Assembly (NCBI GenBank): GCA_949358305.1
Contig: OX442314.1
Coordinates: 5,213,087-5,273,086 of the forward strand
Direction of reading: 5' to 3'
DNA from: Strigamia acuminata
Lineage: Eukaryota; Arthropoda; Chilopoda; Geophilomorpha; Linotaeniidae
Length of the DNA: 60,000 nt
The notes under the pieces are model-generated. The model worked only from the letters and a program-made list of their open reading frames with translations, was not told where the DNA came from and searched no databases. Both the position numbers and the translations under genes were made by a program. The first letter of the stretch is position 1, and each line of letters starts with the position of its first letter. Positions 22,500 to 34,040 of this stretch are shown in pieces.

Positions 22500-22870
22500 C
22501 ATTCATTCCCCTTGGCCTCTGCCTCTGCCTCTGCTTCTCCCATCATCCCCAACCACTCGAAACTTCTCCATATACAATATTATGGAAATGCAGCAAGAAA
22601 ACGCGCGGTCGTGCAGTGCACGCGCATCGCATCGCATCGCATGGAGAGGATTGCGGCCTTCTTGCTTCGGGGATGCTGGTGTAGATAAGAGACGTCGGGT
22701 CAAGATGGAGGGGTCGGGGCCGGGTGAACGACTTGTTCCAAGGCCCACAAAGAACCATTAAACGCAGTCGACAACACAATGAGGTGCGTTCGACTCGTGT
22801 CACCTCAAACATCACTTTTATCATCATCCCCCCATGGCCTCGTACCGCCCCTCACCCCCAACTACAACCA
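22500..22870. promoter_or_regulatory. GC-richer island with (CGCAT)n
   Basis: Contains CTCTGCCTCTGC repeats and a short CGCAT repeat (22,622-22,641). Frames open on both strands. No gene recognised. Confidence 0.25.
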
Positions 22871-22914
22871 CCTTACACCCTCCTGTGATCGTTTTGATTC
22901 ATTTTGTGAGGATA

Positions 22915-23560
22915 AATCGGAAAAACACGAAGAAATCGAAAAATACGAAAAGAAACTCGAAAAACACTTGAAAACTACAGCAAAAATCTCGAAAAATAGA
23001 AATAAAACTTAAAAATGTAAAAGAAAGTCGATAACATTTTTAAAAAACTCGAAAAAGTCGAATTAAAACTCGAAAAACTCGAAATAAAACTCGAAAACGA
23101 AATAAAACCTGAAAAATATCGCAAAATATTACAAAAAATCTCGAAAAACACAAAATAACTGAAAAAACACAAAAAACTGGAAAAACACAAAAATAAACAT
23201 GAAAAATACAAAAATAAACATGAAAAATACAAAAATAAACATAAAAAAACCAAAAAAAAATCGATAACATTTTAAAAAAACTCGAAAGACAAAACAAAAT
23301 TGACAATTCAAAAAACACAAAATCGTAAGAGCACAAGAAATAATTCAAAACACAAGAAATAATTCAAAACTCAAGAAAAAATTTAAAACACGAGAAAAAA
23401 TTCAAAACTTATGAAAAACTCTAGTAACCCGAAAATCACAAGAAGAAACTCGAAAAACACAAGAAGAAACTCGAAAAACACAAGTAGAAACTCGCAAGCA
23501 CAAGAAGAAAAACTCAAACTCAAGTAAAAACTCTCAAAACAAAAAACCCACTAAAAACTT
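22915..23560. repeat. Degenerate tandem repeat, CTCGAAAAACAC type
   Basis: Words such as ACTCGAAAAAC, CACAAGAAGAAA, AAATAAACATGAAAAATAC and ACACAAGAAATAATTC recur with periods of about 20-24 bp. The Phe-rich minus frames (90-100 codons) are shadows. Confidence 0.8.
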
Positions 23561-23589
23561 TAGCAGTTTCCAACTTTTTTTTTGTTTGC

Positions 23590-24030
23590 TGGGCTTAGGT
23601 TGCTTGGGCGTGTTCTGTGCCCACTTTGCTAGGATAATTTCCTCGGCAGATGAGTCGAAAGAAGTTTGTTTGAGACATCGGAAAATAAAAGGGGGAGAGG
23701 AAAAAAAAAAGTAACAAATTAGTGAACGTTTCCGCGCCAGTGCGCAATCTGAAGGCGAACGCGCGCGTTTCGTCCGCTGTAATTGAGGGGCCTTCCACTC
23801 CCTGTTTTCCCGCCCTCTGACGGGGACGGGAGAAGGAGAAAATGCTATTGTACACTCGAAGCAAATGCCTCGTAACCAAACGCCCCTCTCCTCTTCTCTC
23901 TTTCGCTTGTGACTGCTTTGATTTTATAGTGAAGCGGCGAATAAAAAAGGAAAATGGCGGCTTGAGCTTTTTGTTGACTTTTCACTCAGTCTTAATGGCG
24001 CTGTTTGCTATTTCTGGAGGATAAATATGG
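23590..24030. promoter_or_regulatory. Possible promoter-like GC-richer island
   Basis: CpG-containing, non-repetitive, with GAAAATGGCGGC (YY1-like) near 23,950 and CTTAATGGCG. No exon identified. Confidence 0.25.
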
Positions 24031-24099
24031 TTAAGTAGGAAGAAGGAATGGAAAATTTATACAAAAATTGGTTCTTGTTTTTCTTTTATTTTTTCTTCA

Positions 24100-24640
24100 A
24101 CTATTTCTTTTTATTTTTTGTTATTTCTCTGGGGGGGGGGTGGGTGGGGGTTTTATGTTTATTTTATGGTAATGTTTTGATGTAGGATAATGAGTTTTTT
24201 TGGGTTTTTAAATTGTTTGATTGTTTTATTTTATTTTATTTTATTTTTTGATTGATTGTTTTTTTATATATATTTTTTAGTTTTGTTTGGTTAGGGGGAA
24301 TTGGAAATTGAAAATGAGATATACATACTTGTATCTTTGTTTTAAAGAGAGAAATTGAGGAATTCAATTTGATGATTTATTATGAGATTCTTAGGATTAA
24401 ATTATTTTTTATTTTTGTTGCTTTTTGAGAATTATTTTTTATTTTTGTTGCTTTTTAAAAATTGTTTTTGATTATTTTTCATATTTTATATTTAATTTTG
24501 GTTATTTTGTCATTTTTAGCAATTACTTTTGATTATTTTGTCATTTTTAACAATTTTTTTATTTTCATATCTAACAATTATTTTTATTGTCATTTCTAAC
24601 AATTATTTTTATTGTCAATTTTAACAATTAATTTTCATTT
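24100..24640. other. T-rich low-complexity non-coding stretch
   Basis: A G-run (24,131-24,140) followed by TTTTATTTTA, ATTTTTGTTGCTTTTT and TTTAACAATTATTTTTATTG repeats. No gene seen. Confidence 0.6.
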
Positions 24641-24835
24641 CTTGATTTTTTTATAATTGTTATCGCGTTAATTTTTAATAATGGTTACCGTATTAATTTT
24701 TAATAATGGTTACCGCATTAATTTTAATAATTGTTACCGCATTAATTTTTAATAATTGTTACCGCATTAATTTTTAATAATTGATATCGCATTAATTTTT
24801 AATAATTGTTACCGTATTGTTTTTTGTCACCTTTT
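24640..24835. repeat. 25-bp tandem repeat
   Basis: About seven copies of a unit with ATTAATTTTTAATAATTGTT followed by ACCGC. Copies differ at a few positions (TATCGC, ACCGTA). Confidence 0.9.
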
Positions 24836-26510
24836 AACAAGTATTTTTCATTTTTGTCGCGTTTTAACTATTGATTTCTTTTGATTTTTGAAATTTCTAC
24901 AAAATTCACATAGAAATTTCACTATGTGAATTGGAAATGGAAAATTTCAATCTTTTGATCTTCGATTTATGTGATTTTTATATTTTTCCATTTTTTTTCT
25001 TTATTGATTTCTTTCACTTCAATTTTTTTTTCTTTTTTTGATTTTCTGATTTTTTTGATATTTCTTTTTATCTGTCAGCATTTGTGTCAGCATTCGAGAT
25101 TAGCTCGAGTATATGGGTAAATCGTCACGTGACAATAAAATGACGCTAATAGGAATGTCAAACACTCACCATTCCACCTCTTCGATTAACGACGTGCTAA
25201 AAATAAGACAAAAAAAATCATAAAACCCAAGAAAATTCCACTTTTTCCACCACCCATTACTCATCACCCTAATGAATTGAAGCTTAATTAACACCAATCA
25301 AATTAATCAAAAAAATTTTAAAAAAATTATAAAAAAATTATAAAAATTTAAAAAAAAAATACAAAATTTGAAAAATTAAAAAAAATTCAATTAAAACAAT
25401 TATCCAATCAATCAAAAAAAATTAAAACACCACTTTAATCCATTAAAAACCTAGAGAAAAAAAACATTTTTGCATTTCCAGTAGCACAGTCCATTCCCCG
25501 ATATACAAACCTCATTTTCTCCATGAGTTAGTGTCACTGTGTCTGCAATTCAAATGGCGTTTTCCTTTTTCCTTTTTTTTCCTTCTTTTTTTCTCCCATT
25601 CTTTCTCAACTCAATTCCCCAAAATTTATGACAGTTTGAGTTTAGATGTGGACAAATATTTTTGTCAAATGTGTTTTTGTCTCGCTTTTAAGTGAGTGCA
25701 GCTCCAATATCTTTTATCTGACTACAATTTATCTTCTGCCAGAGATTCACACCAGAGGTTGTTTACAGGCTAGCGTTGCTGCAAAACGCACGCTCGTAAA
25801 TTCACGCCCCGCCTTCACAAAACCCAACGCCGCCATTGCTCAAACTCAAACTCAAACAGGGTCAACGCCGTCACACGCGATTTGCTTCAATTTCACAAAA
25901 TAATACCAAAATCCTCATCAAATTCAATTTCCCCCCACAAAAAATAAATTCCCCAAGCTGGACTACGTGATTTTCCACTCAAGGAACCTTGAATGCATAT
26001 CCAATACAATGCAACCCACATGGTTCAAAAATACATTGAAATTTACAGGAATTTATTGCAGTGTATTTTGAAATGTATTGGACTTTGATGCATTCTGCAG
26101 TGCCATTGGTTTGAAGATGATAACACACTTTGTGAAATGTTTTTTGAAATGCATTCCTAATATTATTATTTGTCAAATACGAATGTATTTTTAAAATGCA
26201 TTTTTTTTTTCAATTGTATTATGAAATGCATTATTTATTGTACAATTAACATACTTAAACCCTTGTTAGGCATTCTTAGGAATACGTGAGGCAGACTCAG
26301 CCTAAAAACGGCGGCGACGAAATAAATGGCGACGAAATGAATTGACTTCATATAAACTCTCATTGTTTACGGGTCCCCACTAGAGTGGATCTCTAATAAA
26401 GCACGGAAGAAATACCTGTGTTGTCAATAGAGCATGGATGTTGTATTATGTTAGCCTATTAGTTAAATATTTTTTAAGTTTTTATTGCATATAGTTTGGT
26501 TTTGTATTAT
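24836..26510. other. Non-coding stretch; A/T-rich with GAAATGCATT words
   Basis: A CACGTG at 25,126 and A-rich runs at 25,300-25,460. Positions 25,970-26,240 hold repeated TGCATT/AATGCA words on both strands, possibly an old inverted-repeat element. No coding exon recognised. Confidence 0.45.
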
Positions 26511-26934
26511 CTCTGGTTCGACTCAAGAGGGTGTCCTTCTCCCATTGGCCGAGCCGCATTACTCCTACCACAAGTTTAATATTACTACCATTAGGAGAAG
26601 TAGTTTTTATTTTTATTATCATTTGTGATTGCTATAACCATCTAGGTTAATATAATTTCGATTAATTGTATCCATAAATGTTACTTCCTTTGAAGAAATT
26701 AAGTTATATGAACATATAAATCAAAAACTCATTTTTGTTCTGTTTATCGTTTTTTTGGTCTGGACCGAACACAATTTTTGAATTATTTATTGGATGCTTT
26801 TTCTGGAATAACGATTACAAAATGTCTGCACATTGGAATTTCTGGTGTTTGGGTCTACATTTTTGGATCACTACATACACCAGTGATACGGCTCGGCCTA
26901 TGGGAGAAGGGCCCCCTCTTGAGTCGAACCAGAG
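26511..26934. mobile_element. Inverted-repeat element (MITE-like), 424 bp
   Basis: The left end CTCTGGTTCGACTCAAGAGG at 26,511 is matched in inverse at 26,915-26,934, and the match continues through CTTCTCCCAT(T/A)GGCCGAGCCG, giving ends of about 50 bp with few mismatches. TAT flanks both ends (26,508-26,510 and 26,935-26,937), a possible 3-bp duplication. No transposase. A diverged relative lies at 31,845-31,990. Confidence 0.7.
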
Positions 26935-27273
26935 TATATGTATCTATTTTCTGTATTTGTTCTAACAACCAATGGGATTGCTGTATATTCCATTAGTCAA
27001 TTTGAGGAGTGCCATACTTACACTGAAACAGACTGTATTAAGTTTGTTTCTTAAAATGTGTTAGCACTTATGGATTGCTGTACTTTATATAGCTTAAGAG
27101 CGCCATCTATAGCTTATTTTTGTTGCTTTGTAATTTTGTCTCTCTACATTAAAGTGTATGTCGATGTTGGCCACGCAGATTTACATATCAAATAGTTCAT
27201 AGTTTACTTATTTAATGATTTTATGTTGACCCTGAACCACTATCCCATTCAATTGGATAACATATTAGCAGAT

Positions 27274-27419
27274 TAGTTCAATTTAGCGACGCCCATTTTA
27301 GCGACATAGCTGTAATGTTCTTAGATGCGATGCGGTTAGGTTAGTTTAGGTTAGGCTAGGTTAGGTTAGGTTAGGTTGAAAAACGGCGTTGCTAAAATGG
27401 GCATTGCCAAAGTGAACTA
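27274..27419. mobile_element. Short inverted-repeat element with a TTAGG core
   Basis: TAGTTCAATTTAGCGACGCC and CATTTTAGC at the left are matched in inverse, with several mismatches, at 27,388-27,419. Between the arms, 27,332-27,377 is about eight tandem TTAGG units, some changed (TTAGT, CTAGG). TTAGG is the arthropod telomere unit, but this is a short interior tract within a hairpin element, not a chromosome end. Confidence 0.6.
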
Positions 27420-27597
27420 CATCAATATTACAGTATCTACGTTAGAAACCTACCAGTAAGCAAAAACTACACTTCCAAAGTTAGTTTCTACAATTTTACA
27501 TCCGTAAATAAATTAATTATTGGTCTCGATAGGCAATCTTAGACGACAACACATTTCTGCTACAAAACCCCGTAATAAAAAAAAATAATAAAAATCA

Positions 27598-27610
27598 CCA
27601 CTAGGGGGCG
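27598..27610 (+). promoter_or_regulatory. CTCF-like site
   Basis: CCACTAGGGGGCG fits the CTCF core closely on the plus strand. It is 262 bp from a second forward site and 760 bp from a reverse site. Confidence 0.45.
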
Positions 27611-27730
27611 GTTTTTTTTTATTATTTAAATAATTCTTTTTAAAAGTGTATGTGTGTATCCTACTGGATGCATCTTGGCCATTTTTTTTATTTCTCTTTT
27701 GGCACGCGCGAGATAAAAAAGATTAACTCT

Positions 27731-27744
27731 GTTGCTATGGCGAT
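27731..27744. promoter_or_regulatory. RFX X-box-like motif
   Basis: GTTGCTATGGCGAT matches the GTTNCCATGGNAAC pattern at most positions. It lies between two CTCF-like sites. Confidence 0.35.
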
Positions 27745-27859
27745 GTCATAAGAAACTGTGCCTCGAGTGTTTAGCTGTCCCTCCCCCACATTTACAATTT
27801 TTTGTGTGTGTGTGTGTTGAAATATGCGTGTTGGTGGTGGATCCCACCGAGTTTAACGA

Positions 27860-27872
27860 CCACCAGGTGGCG
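27860..27872 (+). promoter_or_regulatory. CTCF-like site
   Basis: CCACCAGGTGGCG, forward orientation. Confidence 0.45.
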
Positions 27873-28370
27873 GAATGTCATTTAGAAACGAGGCTGAGTT
27901 TTGCACCGCTGGGAGATTTTTCAAATATACAAGAACACAGAAATTTTCCTTTTTGACGCCAAAAGTTTTTATTTTATTTTATTTTCTTGAATTTTAATAT
28001 GTTTAAGGAAAAAAGGTAATAATGGCAATAAAACAATGTTAATGAATTAGTAAAATTTTAATAATTTAGCCATTGAGCAACAGCCGAGTCCCCCGCTTCG
28101 CTTAAAAAATGAAATAGAACATTTAAAAGCCATAATTGGGGCGAATTTAAACTTGCAAGAGCGGCCCCTTGATTGTTTCTCTGCGGAGCGTGGCTGTAAA
28201 GCCGTGCAGCTTCTCGCGGCAGAGCTTTAAGGTTTGTTTATATTAGTTTGTTTAAGAATATATGCAGGTTAACCTTTAACCCCTGCCGGGTTTGACGGAA
28301 AAGTTTCAACTTTCGATGTCTTTTTTTTTTTTTTTAGTCATAATCGTTTTTTTTTCTTTCTAGATTTTGC

Positions 28371-28383
28371 AGCGCCACCTGGT
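28371..28383 (-). promoter_or_regulatory. CTCF-like site, reverse orientation
   Basis: AGCGCCACCTGGT is the complement of the AGGTGGCGCT core known for fly CTCF. It faces the two forward sites at 27.6 and 27.9 kb. Confidence 0.45.
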
Positions 28384-30300
28384 TGTTTTGCATATTGAAC
28401 TCATTGATTTAATTATCACAGCAATTGCCGCTCATCCATTGCCGCGTTCACTAAATTTAGTCAGAACAGACTAAAAGGCATTAGCAAAAATAAACTGCTC
28501 TATTGGAATAGCGTAAAACTAAATTAATTGCCAGAAAACCAATTTGGTTGGAAAACAATTCAATTTGTTTGAGAATGAAAACATAACTTGTAATTGCAAA
28601 TTCGTGTTAAAAACACGAGGATATAAAATCTAATTTTGAGTGATTGCATCACACGGAAACAAAGTGGAGGCAAATGTTATGTTCTGGTGAGACTATAATA
28701 TACAATGACTATACATTCTATTCACCCCTTGTAAAATCTACCGATTTAATATTGTCAAAGTGTTAATTTTCATTTCTTATGTTAGTTTTAAAATTAGTCA
28801 AAGTTATTTGTTTTCTGAATTTATTGAATAATGATATGTTTTTACAGTGTTTTGAATTGATTTTAAGTGTTTTATCATTGAATATTATTGTTCTTATCGA
28901 GGGTTGTTACAAGAGTCCTCTGGTGTGTAAATTCAGTGACCGGTCCTTGCTGACCGGAAGTTGGCCCCGTTTTTTGGGTCCACCACCATCTTTTTTTATG
29001 TATGAATGTGTGTTACCATGCGTTTCTTCGTACTAAAATTTCTACAATTAAATTAAGTTAATTTGACCATTTTTGTCTTCAATTGTTGCTCGCGCGTGTT
29101 GCAATCGCTACTGGGTTATTTTGTTAGTCGCAAAACCTCTAGCATTATTACTCATTATTATGAGTAATAATGCTGATGATGACCACCCACTGGACAACCC
29201 CTTTTTTCTTGCCCACTTCCTGTCTTCTGTTAAAAAAAACAAGTCGCTTGACTATAAATGACCGCAAATATGAAACAATCCAAATTTAGCTATTTAAGCA
29301 ATTATCCTCAAACGAATGGTGTAACAAAAAGCTTGAGTCACTCGTGGGATTTGCTTTAATCTTCGATATGGAATCAGTGAGTGGACAAGGGAATTACACT
29401 TAAATCCAATTGGGAATCGGAAATTAATACCACTAGCGATCAACTGGAAGGAAAAACTCAATCTGCGCATGCGTGCTTATTTTTTGCCAAAATCCGAAAT
29501 GACTCGACATTTTTTTTCCAAATTTTCTTCATCTGAAATCCTCTCCAAAAAAAATGGAGTCCAAATTCGATCTTGATTTGATCTTCAAGTCAAGAATAAA
29601 ATATCACTAACGACTATCCCCAGAGAGGCGCTTTAATGCTATTAAATATTAAAGCCGGTATTAAAAATTTAAACGAATGTTTTCAGAGGAAGATTTTTAT
29701 TTTCTGTTATTTTTTATTTTTTTGTCTATTTTATTTAAAGTTTCTGGGAGTTTTTTGGCAAATCGAATTTGCAAACATGATGCAGATGGATTACGCTGCA
29801 AAACGACATCAAACTAAACAGGAAGTGAATGGAAATGAGGTTGAAACGCGCGTCAACTACCGGAACTCGACGCAGATTCAGCCGAGAGAGATTTGGGGGA
29901 ATTAAGAAAACTTTTCTTCTTGGAAAAGGATGGGAGGGGTCTTGGGAACTTGGGTTTTAAGAGATCCTAATCACAGCTCGTAAAATGTCACCAGAAGAGT
30001 AAAAGGTTTTTTTTTTTCGGTGTGTGTATGGGGGGGGGGGGGGGTAATGGAATGGATGGGACATGGGGCTATGGGAGATGTGGATCAAATATTACTTTGA
30101 CAATCTACTAATCAGATATGAATTGACGGGGCAAGTGAGGAAACTAAGATCAAAAGTGTTTGATGTTGTAGTTGCAGTTGCAATTCAATTTGATGTGTCA
30201 TGAAATGCTTTTATAACTTTTCTTTTACAATTGTTTCATTTTTTTAATTTTTTTTTGTGTAGCGGTGTTTAATTGATGAGTCCCACTGACAAGAATGGGG
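28384..30300. other. Non-coding stretch; nothing coding supported
   Basis: AT-rich unique sequence with one NRF1-like CTGCGCATGCGTGC at 29,463 and a run of 15 G at 30,030-30,044. Frames at 28,779-29,036 and 29,636-29,905 (85-89 codons) show no motif; the second starts in T-rich DNA. Confidence 0.45.
30030..30044 (+). repeat. Run of 15 G
   Basis: An uninterrupted G15 after a GT tract. It could adopt G-quadruplex structure and is prone to length error. Confidence 0.9.
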
Positions 30301-30309
30301 CTTCTTAAT

Positions 30310-30480
30310 GATTTGAGAAATTTGAGAAATTTTGGAGAAATTATGAGAAATTTTGGAGAAATTATGAGAAATTTTGGAGAAATTATGAGAAATTTTTTAA
30401 AATTTTGGAGAAATTATGAGAAATTTTTTAAAATTTTGGACAAATTATGAGAAATTTGAGAAATTTGCCAGAAATGTTGA
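30310..30480. repeat. 21-bp tandem repeat
   Basis: About eight copies of a GAGAAATTTTGGAGAAATTA-type unit, with shortened variants (TTTTTTAAAATTTTGGAG). Confidence 0.9.
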
Positions 30481-31030
30481 AAATAAATATTTTAATTTTT
30501 ATAAAGTGGCAAAGCAAAGCCAATTTTTTCAACATATATTTACAATATTTATCTAATATTTATCAAATTCTGAATGAAATTGCAAACAAAAGTTAGTTTT
30601 GGAATTTCCGGTATCAAATTCATCGAATTTTGACTGAAAAATAAAAATATAAAGAAAAAGTACTTCTTACAAGTTTTAACAAAATTTTAATAAAATATAA
30701 CAATTTTTGCAAAGTAAAATCGACTTTACTTAAACCTTAGGCAAAAATTTAATCAAAATTCGAGTGTAAATTGCAAAGAAAAGTTAATTTTTGCTAATTT
30801 TAAGCCGAAATTCAATCAAAATTTGGGTAAAATTGAAAAAAAAAATTACTTTTATCAACTTTAAGCAGAAACTTTATCAAAGTTTGAGTGAAATTTCGTA
30901 AAAAAATTAACTTTCGCAACTTCAAGCAGAAAAATATCACAAATCTAAATATTTTACAAATCCCTCATTTTTAAAAAATATTTTTATTCCAAAAAAAAAA
31001 AAAAAAAATCACACATCAAAACTCTCCAAA
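30481..31030. other. A/T-rich non-coding stretch with degenerate repeats
   Basis: AAAATTTAATCAAAATTCGAGTG-type words recur loosely at about 70-80 bp (30,570-30,940). A tract near 30,990-31,007. No gene. Confidence 0.5.
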
Positions 31031-31129
31031 CTTACTTATTTCTGAAACAAACCAATTATGACAAACGTGCGAAAACTTGAATTATTAGAAAAGCAATCAA
31101 TGCCGAAACGCCTCGCTGAGAAATATTCA

Positions 31130-31520
31130 ATTTGTACGTAATAAATTAAAATGTTGCGACACAGTTGACCTGCACGCTGTTGTTTGACTCTTTTGCACAA
31201 AGAAATCGATTAGAATTGCAAGTGTAAGGTGTTCAGTTGCACATTGAGCACTTGCGCATGCGCCGTTTGCTGCTGCCCGTTAATTTGTCTCGTTTATCAA
31301 CGCGGCTATAAATCAAGCAGCGATCCACCGCTCACGCGTCGCCTGACGCCTCGACCGATACTTGACTTGCCCACGCTTTGGAATCCCCCAGTGGCCGACC
31401 GCAAAGTAACTGATCGTGAGTGGGCTGTGATTACTTTGGGCCGGAAGTGGCCATTCATCATTCGCTGGATTAAGTTTCCCAGCGACCAGTGACTGAAAAT
31501 TAATGAAACGCGTCAGGGCT
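31130..31520. promoter_or_regulatory. CpG-rich island with NRF1 site and TATA-like box
   Basis: TTGCGCATGCGCCG at about 31,252-31,265 is followed by GGCTATAAATCAAG (TATA-like at about 31,303) and CCGGAAGTGGCC (ETS) near 31,442. The arrangement resembles a promoter on the plus strand. The 87-codon frame beginning at 31,229 would start upstream of the TATA, so it is probably not the product. Confidence 0.4.
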
Positions 31521-31844
31521 AAAAACGAGCCAGTGCACATTTACTGCACTAATCTGCACATACACCATTAAACCCATGTTTATTTTATACAAAATTGCTT
31601 CTCGTCTATCGATTAATTAATTAGTTAAACATTGCCGACAAATCTGCACTCACGTTTAACCAAACAATTTTTATTCAATTTTTAAGTGTCTTTTTTTCTT
31701 GCAGGAAAAGAAAAGCCGAACTTCATAATACGGTTATATTTATGTCAAAATTTAGCCAAAACCATTGTTTTTTTTATTTTATATGTTCAATTGTCCTTGG
31801 AATTTTAGTTTGTTCCAAATTATTGCATTTTCCTCCATCTTTAG

Positions 31845-31990
31845 TTTAAAGCTATACTCTAACTCACTATAAGTTGGGCCTTTCTCCCATTGGGCGAGCC
31901 TCATTACGCCTAACTGTAGACTGTGTACTGCAACCAGAATAAGTAGTTTTGTATTTTTTAAATTTTTTTTTGATTATTATAATGGTTAAA
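31845..31990. mobile_element. Diverged partial copy of the 26.5-kb inverted-repeat family
   Basis: CTTTCTCCCATTGGGCGAGC, CTCATTACGCCTA and AGAATAAGTAGTTTTGTATT parallel 26,541-26,620 in the same order. The opposite end is not recognisable. Confidence 0.55.
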
Positions 31991-32154
31991 ATGATTTAAA
32001 TTTATTTGTTGGTCCTATAATAAGTCGCAGCAATGTGTCCCATATAAAACTTGAATTCATCGTAATGATTAAGGCTCGGATAAATGCACAAATGCATAGG
32101 AATTATTTTTATTCAATAAAAAGCCAAAATTGGCTATAAATGCATATTTTCGTA

Positions 32155-32260
32155 GATCAAATCGCGGTAGCGGCTCTTATTCGAGGGCGGCTACAATTCG
32201 AGGGCGGCTACAATTTGAGGGCGGCTATAATTCGAGGTCGGCTACAATTCGAGGGCAACT
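32155..32260. repeat. 17-bp tandem repeat, CGAGGGCGGCTACAATT
   Basis: About five copies with single-base changes (TTTGAGG, CTATAATT, GAGGTCGG). CpG-rich against AT-rich flanks. Confidence 0.9.
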
Positions 32261-33910
32261 CTTAATCAATAAAATACGGTGCATACATCGGATCATTGTT
32301 CTAAATAAAATCACACTTGTATATTGTTCTCAATTGAATATGTCTTCTGTTTGAATTATTCTTTTTCCGCTGTTTCTTCGGAAACGAACGTTCCTTAGAA
32401 CGAATTCCTCGACAACCGAATAAAGGCAATAATCAAACCAAAGCAAGTGACTCTCAGTGTCTCTCCTGTATCATGAGGTGTTCACAGTGCCTTGTGGTCT
32501 TCCCTTGACCACTTGATTGCACGCACACTGGAGTGTTCGACTCCATTGGTCAGCTTGACCACTCGTTATTTTGTGACGCTACTTCGTGCAGCGCCACCTA
32601 TTTTGTTTCTAATTAAAAACTCAGTTATGTTCATCCTTTGACCAACATGGTCGTTCTTTTGCCTACTCCATACACATCTATGTACATCAGCTCGAGAAAC
32701 ACAATACACACAATTTTGACAACGGAGTTTCTACTCCTTGTTACGTATAGACTACCGCCACGGTCAGAGCGGGTCAAGTTTTGGCCCGCATAAAATGATT
32801 AATACCAAAATGCAGCAAACTAAGAAGCAAAAAACTTCTATTGAGCTAAACAGTTTCAACCGACTGTACATGGCCACTTTAGATATTAAATCTATTAGCT
32901 AAAGTGCTGGTACAATTTCTCCAGTAATCCCCACCAGATGCTGCTGAAGATAACAAACTGAGCATGCTCAGTCAATCAGCAACTTGTAGGCTGCCTGGTG
33001 CTTGTAGATGACATTATTCCACATACAATTGGGGTTGCCGCAAGCAGAACACTTTTTGCTGAAATGCAGTGAAGCTTAACTTAACCCTAAACAGGAAAAT
33101 GCCAAGGGGCAGGAGCAATAAAATAAAACCAAAATGAAATTTACTTGTGTCAAATGCTGGTGGAGTTGTTGCTGCTATTTCTTTTCATGTTTAGAATAAA
33201 TTCTTAATGTTTGCTGCCCCTTTTTTGTGATTATTTTTAATGATGTCGTGTTTACATCGCTGAATCGGCGCCAGACTAGAAGAAATTAGACAGGAAATGA
33301 GTTGCCAAGAATGTCTGTCTGTGTGCTTAAGTCCTTTTTGAAGTGTAGGGGTCGAGTTTTATATTTCACTCATTTGCAACTCAACACAATCCTGGCATTG
33401 AACAATTGAAAATCTCAGACATTTTAGCCTTATTGGCTGTTTTGCAGAAAAAGGAGGATGGGGAACTGCAGTGAGATTAGTTTTGAAATGACAGATAAGT
33501 TGGATGTTTAAGCCGGTAGTTTTTATTTTCATTTTTATTGGGATGTTGACTCGTAAGCACTAAAGTAGTTGTCTTTTGGGATGTGTATTTAATAGCAGAA
33601 ATCTTCTAAGTGCATACATGCAGTATATAAACATATACATTTTAAATAATTAAGTAGTGGATTATATTAACTGATTTTATGTTTTTCATTTCAGTCCATC
33701 CATTTGTGATCACACCTCTAAGGAATTAATCTTGTATAATTTATTACCACATGTGTAGGAAAGATTTGAATACATTTTCCAGGGCATTTGATAGAGCACT
33801 GCATAGCATCTCAACCACCAATAATGATTTGGACTTTTAGGTGAAATTTTTTTGTTTTCTAAATCTCGGCTAAAATCCCATGAATAGATATCTTTGGGGC
33901 TTGGATGGTT
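32261..33910. other. Non-coding stretch, no gene recognised
   Basis: GC-balanced, non-repetitive sequence with a CTCF-like CAGCGCCACCTA (32,589-32,600, reverse). No frame above 60 codons. It could be intronic or intergenic. Confidence 0.45.
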
Positions 33911-33924
33911 GATTGATTAAGTGT

Positions 33925-34040
33925 TTGATTGTTTGATTGATTGATTGATTGATTGATTGACTGATTGATTGACTTACAGATTAATTGATTGCTGACTGAC
34001 AGATTACTTGATTGATTGATTGATTGATTGATTGACTGAC
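33925..34040. repeat. (GATT)n tetranucleotide repeat
   Basis: Two GATTGATT tracts separated by GACTTACAGATTAATTGATTG-like degenerate units. Confidence 0.9.

Noticed and set aside
26511-26530. tRNA or tRNA-derived SINE (GGTTCGACTC resembles a B box)
   Set aside because: No A box at the right distance, no cloverleaf, and the word is the terminal inverted repeat of a MITE-like element.
27332-27377. TTAGG tract as a chromosome end
   Set aside because: Only about eight imperfect units, bounded by inverted arms and ordinary sequence on both sides.
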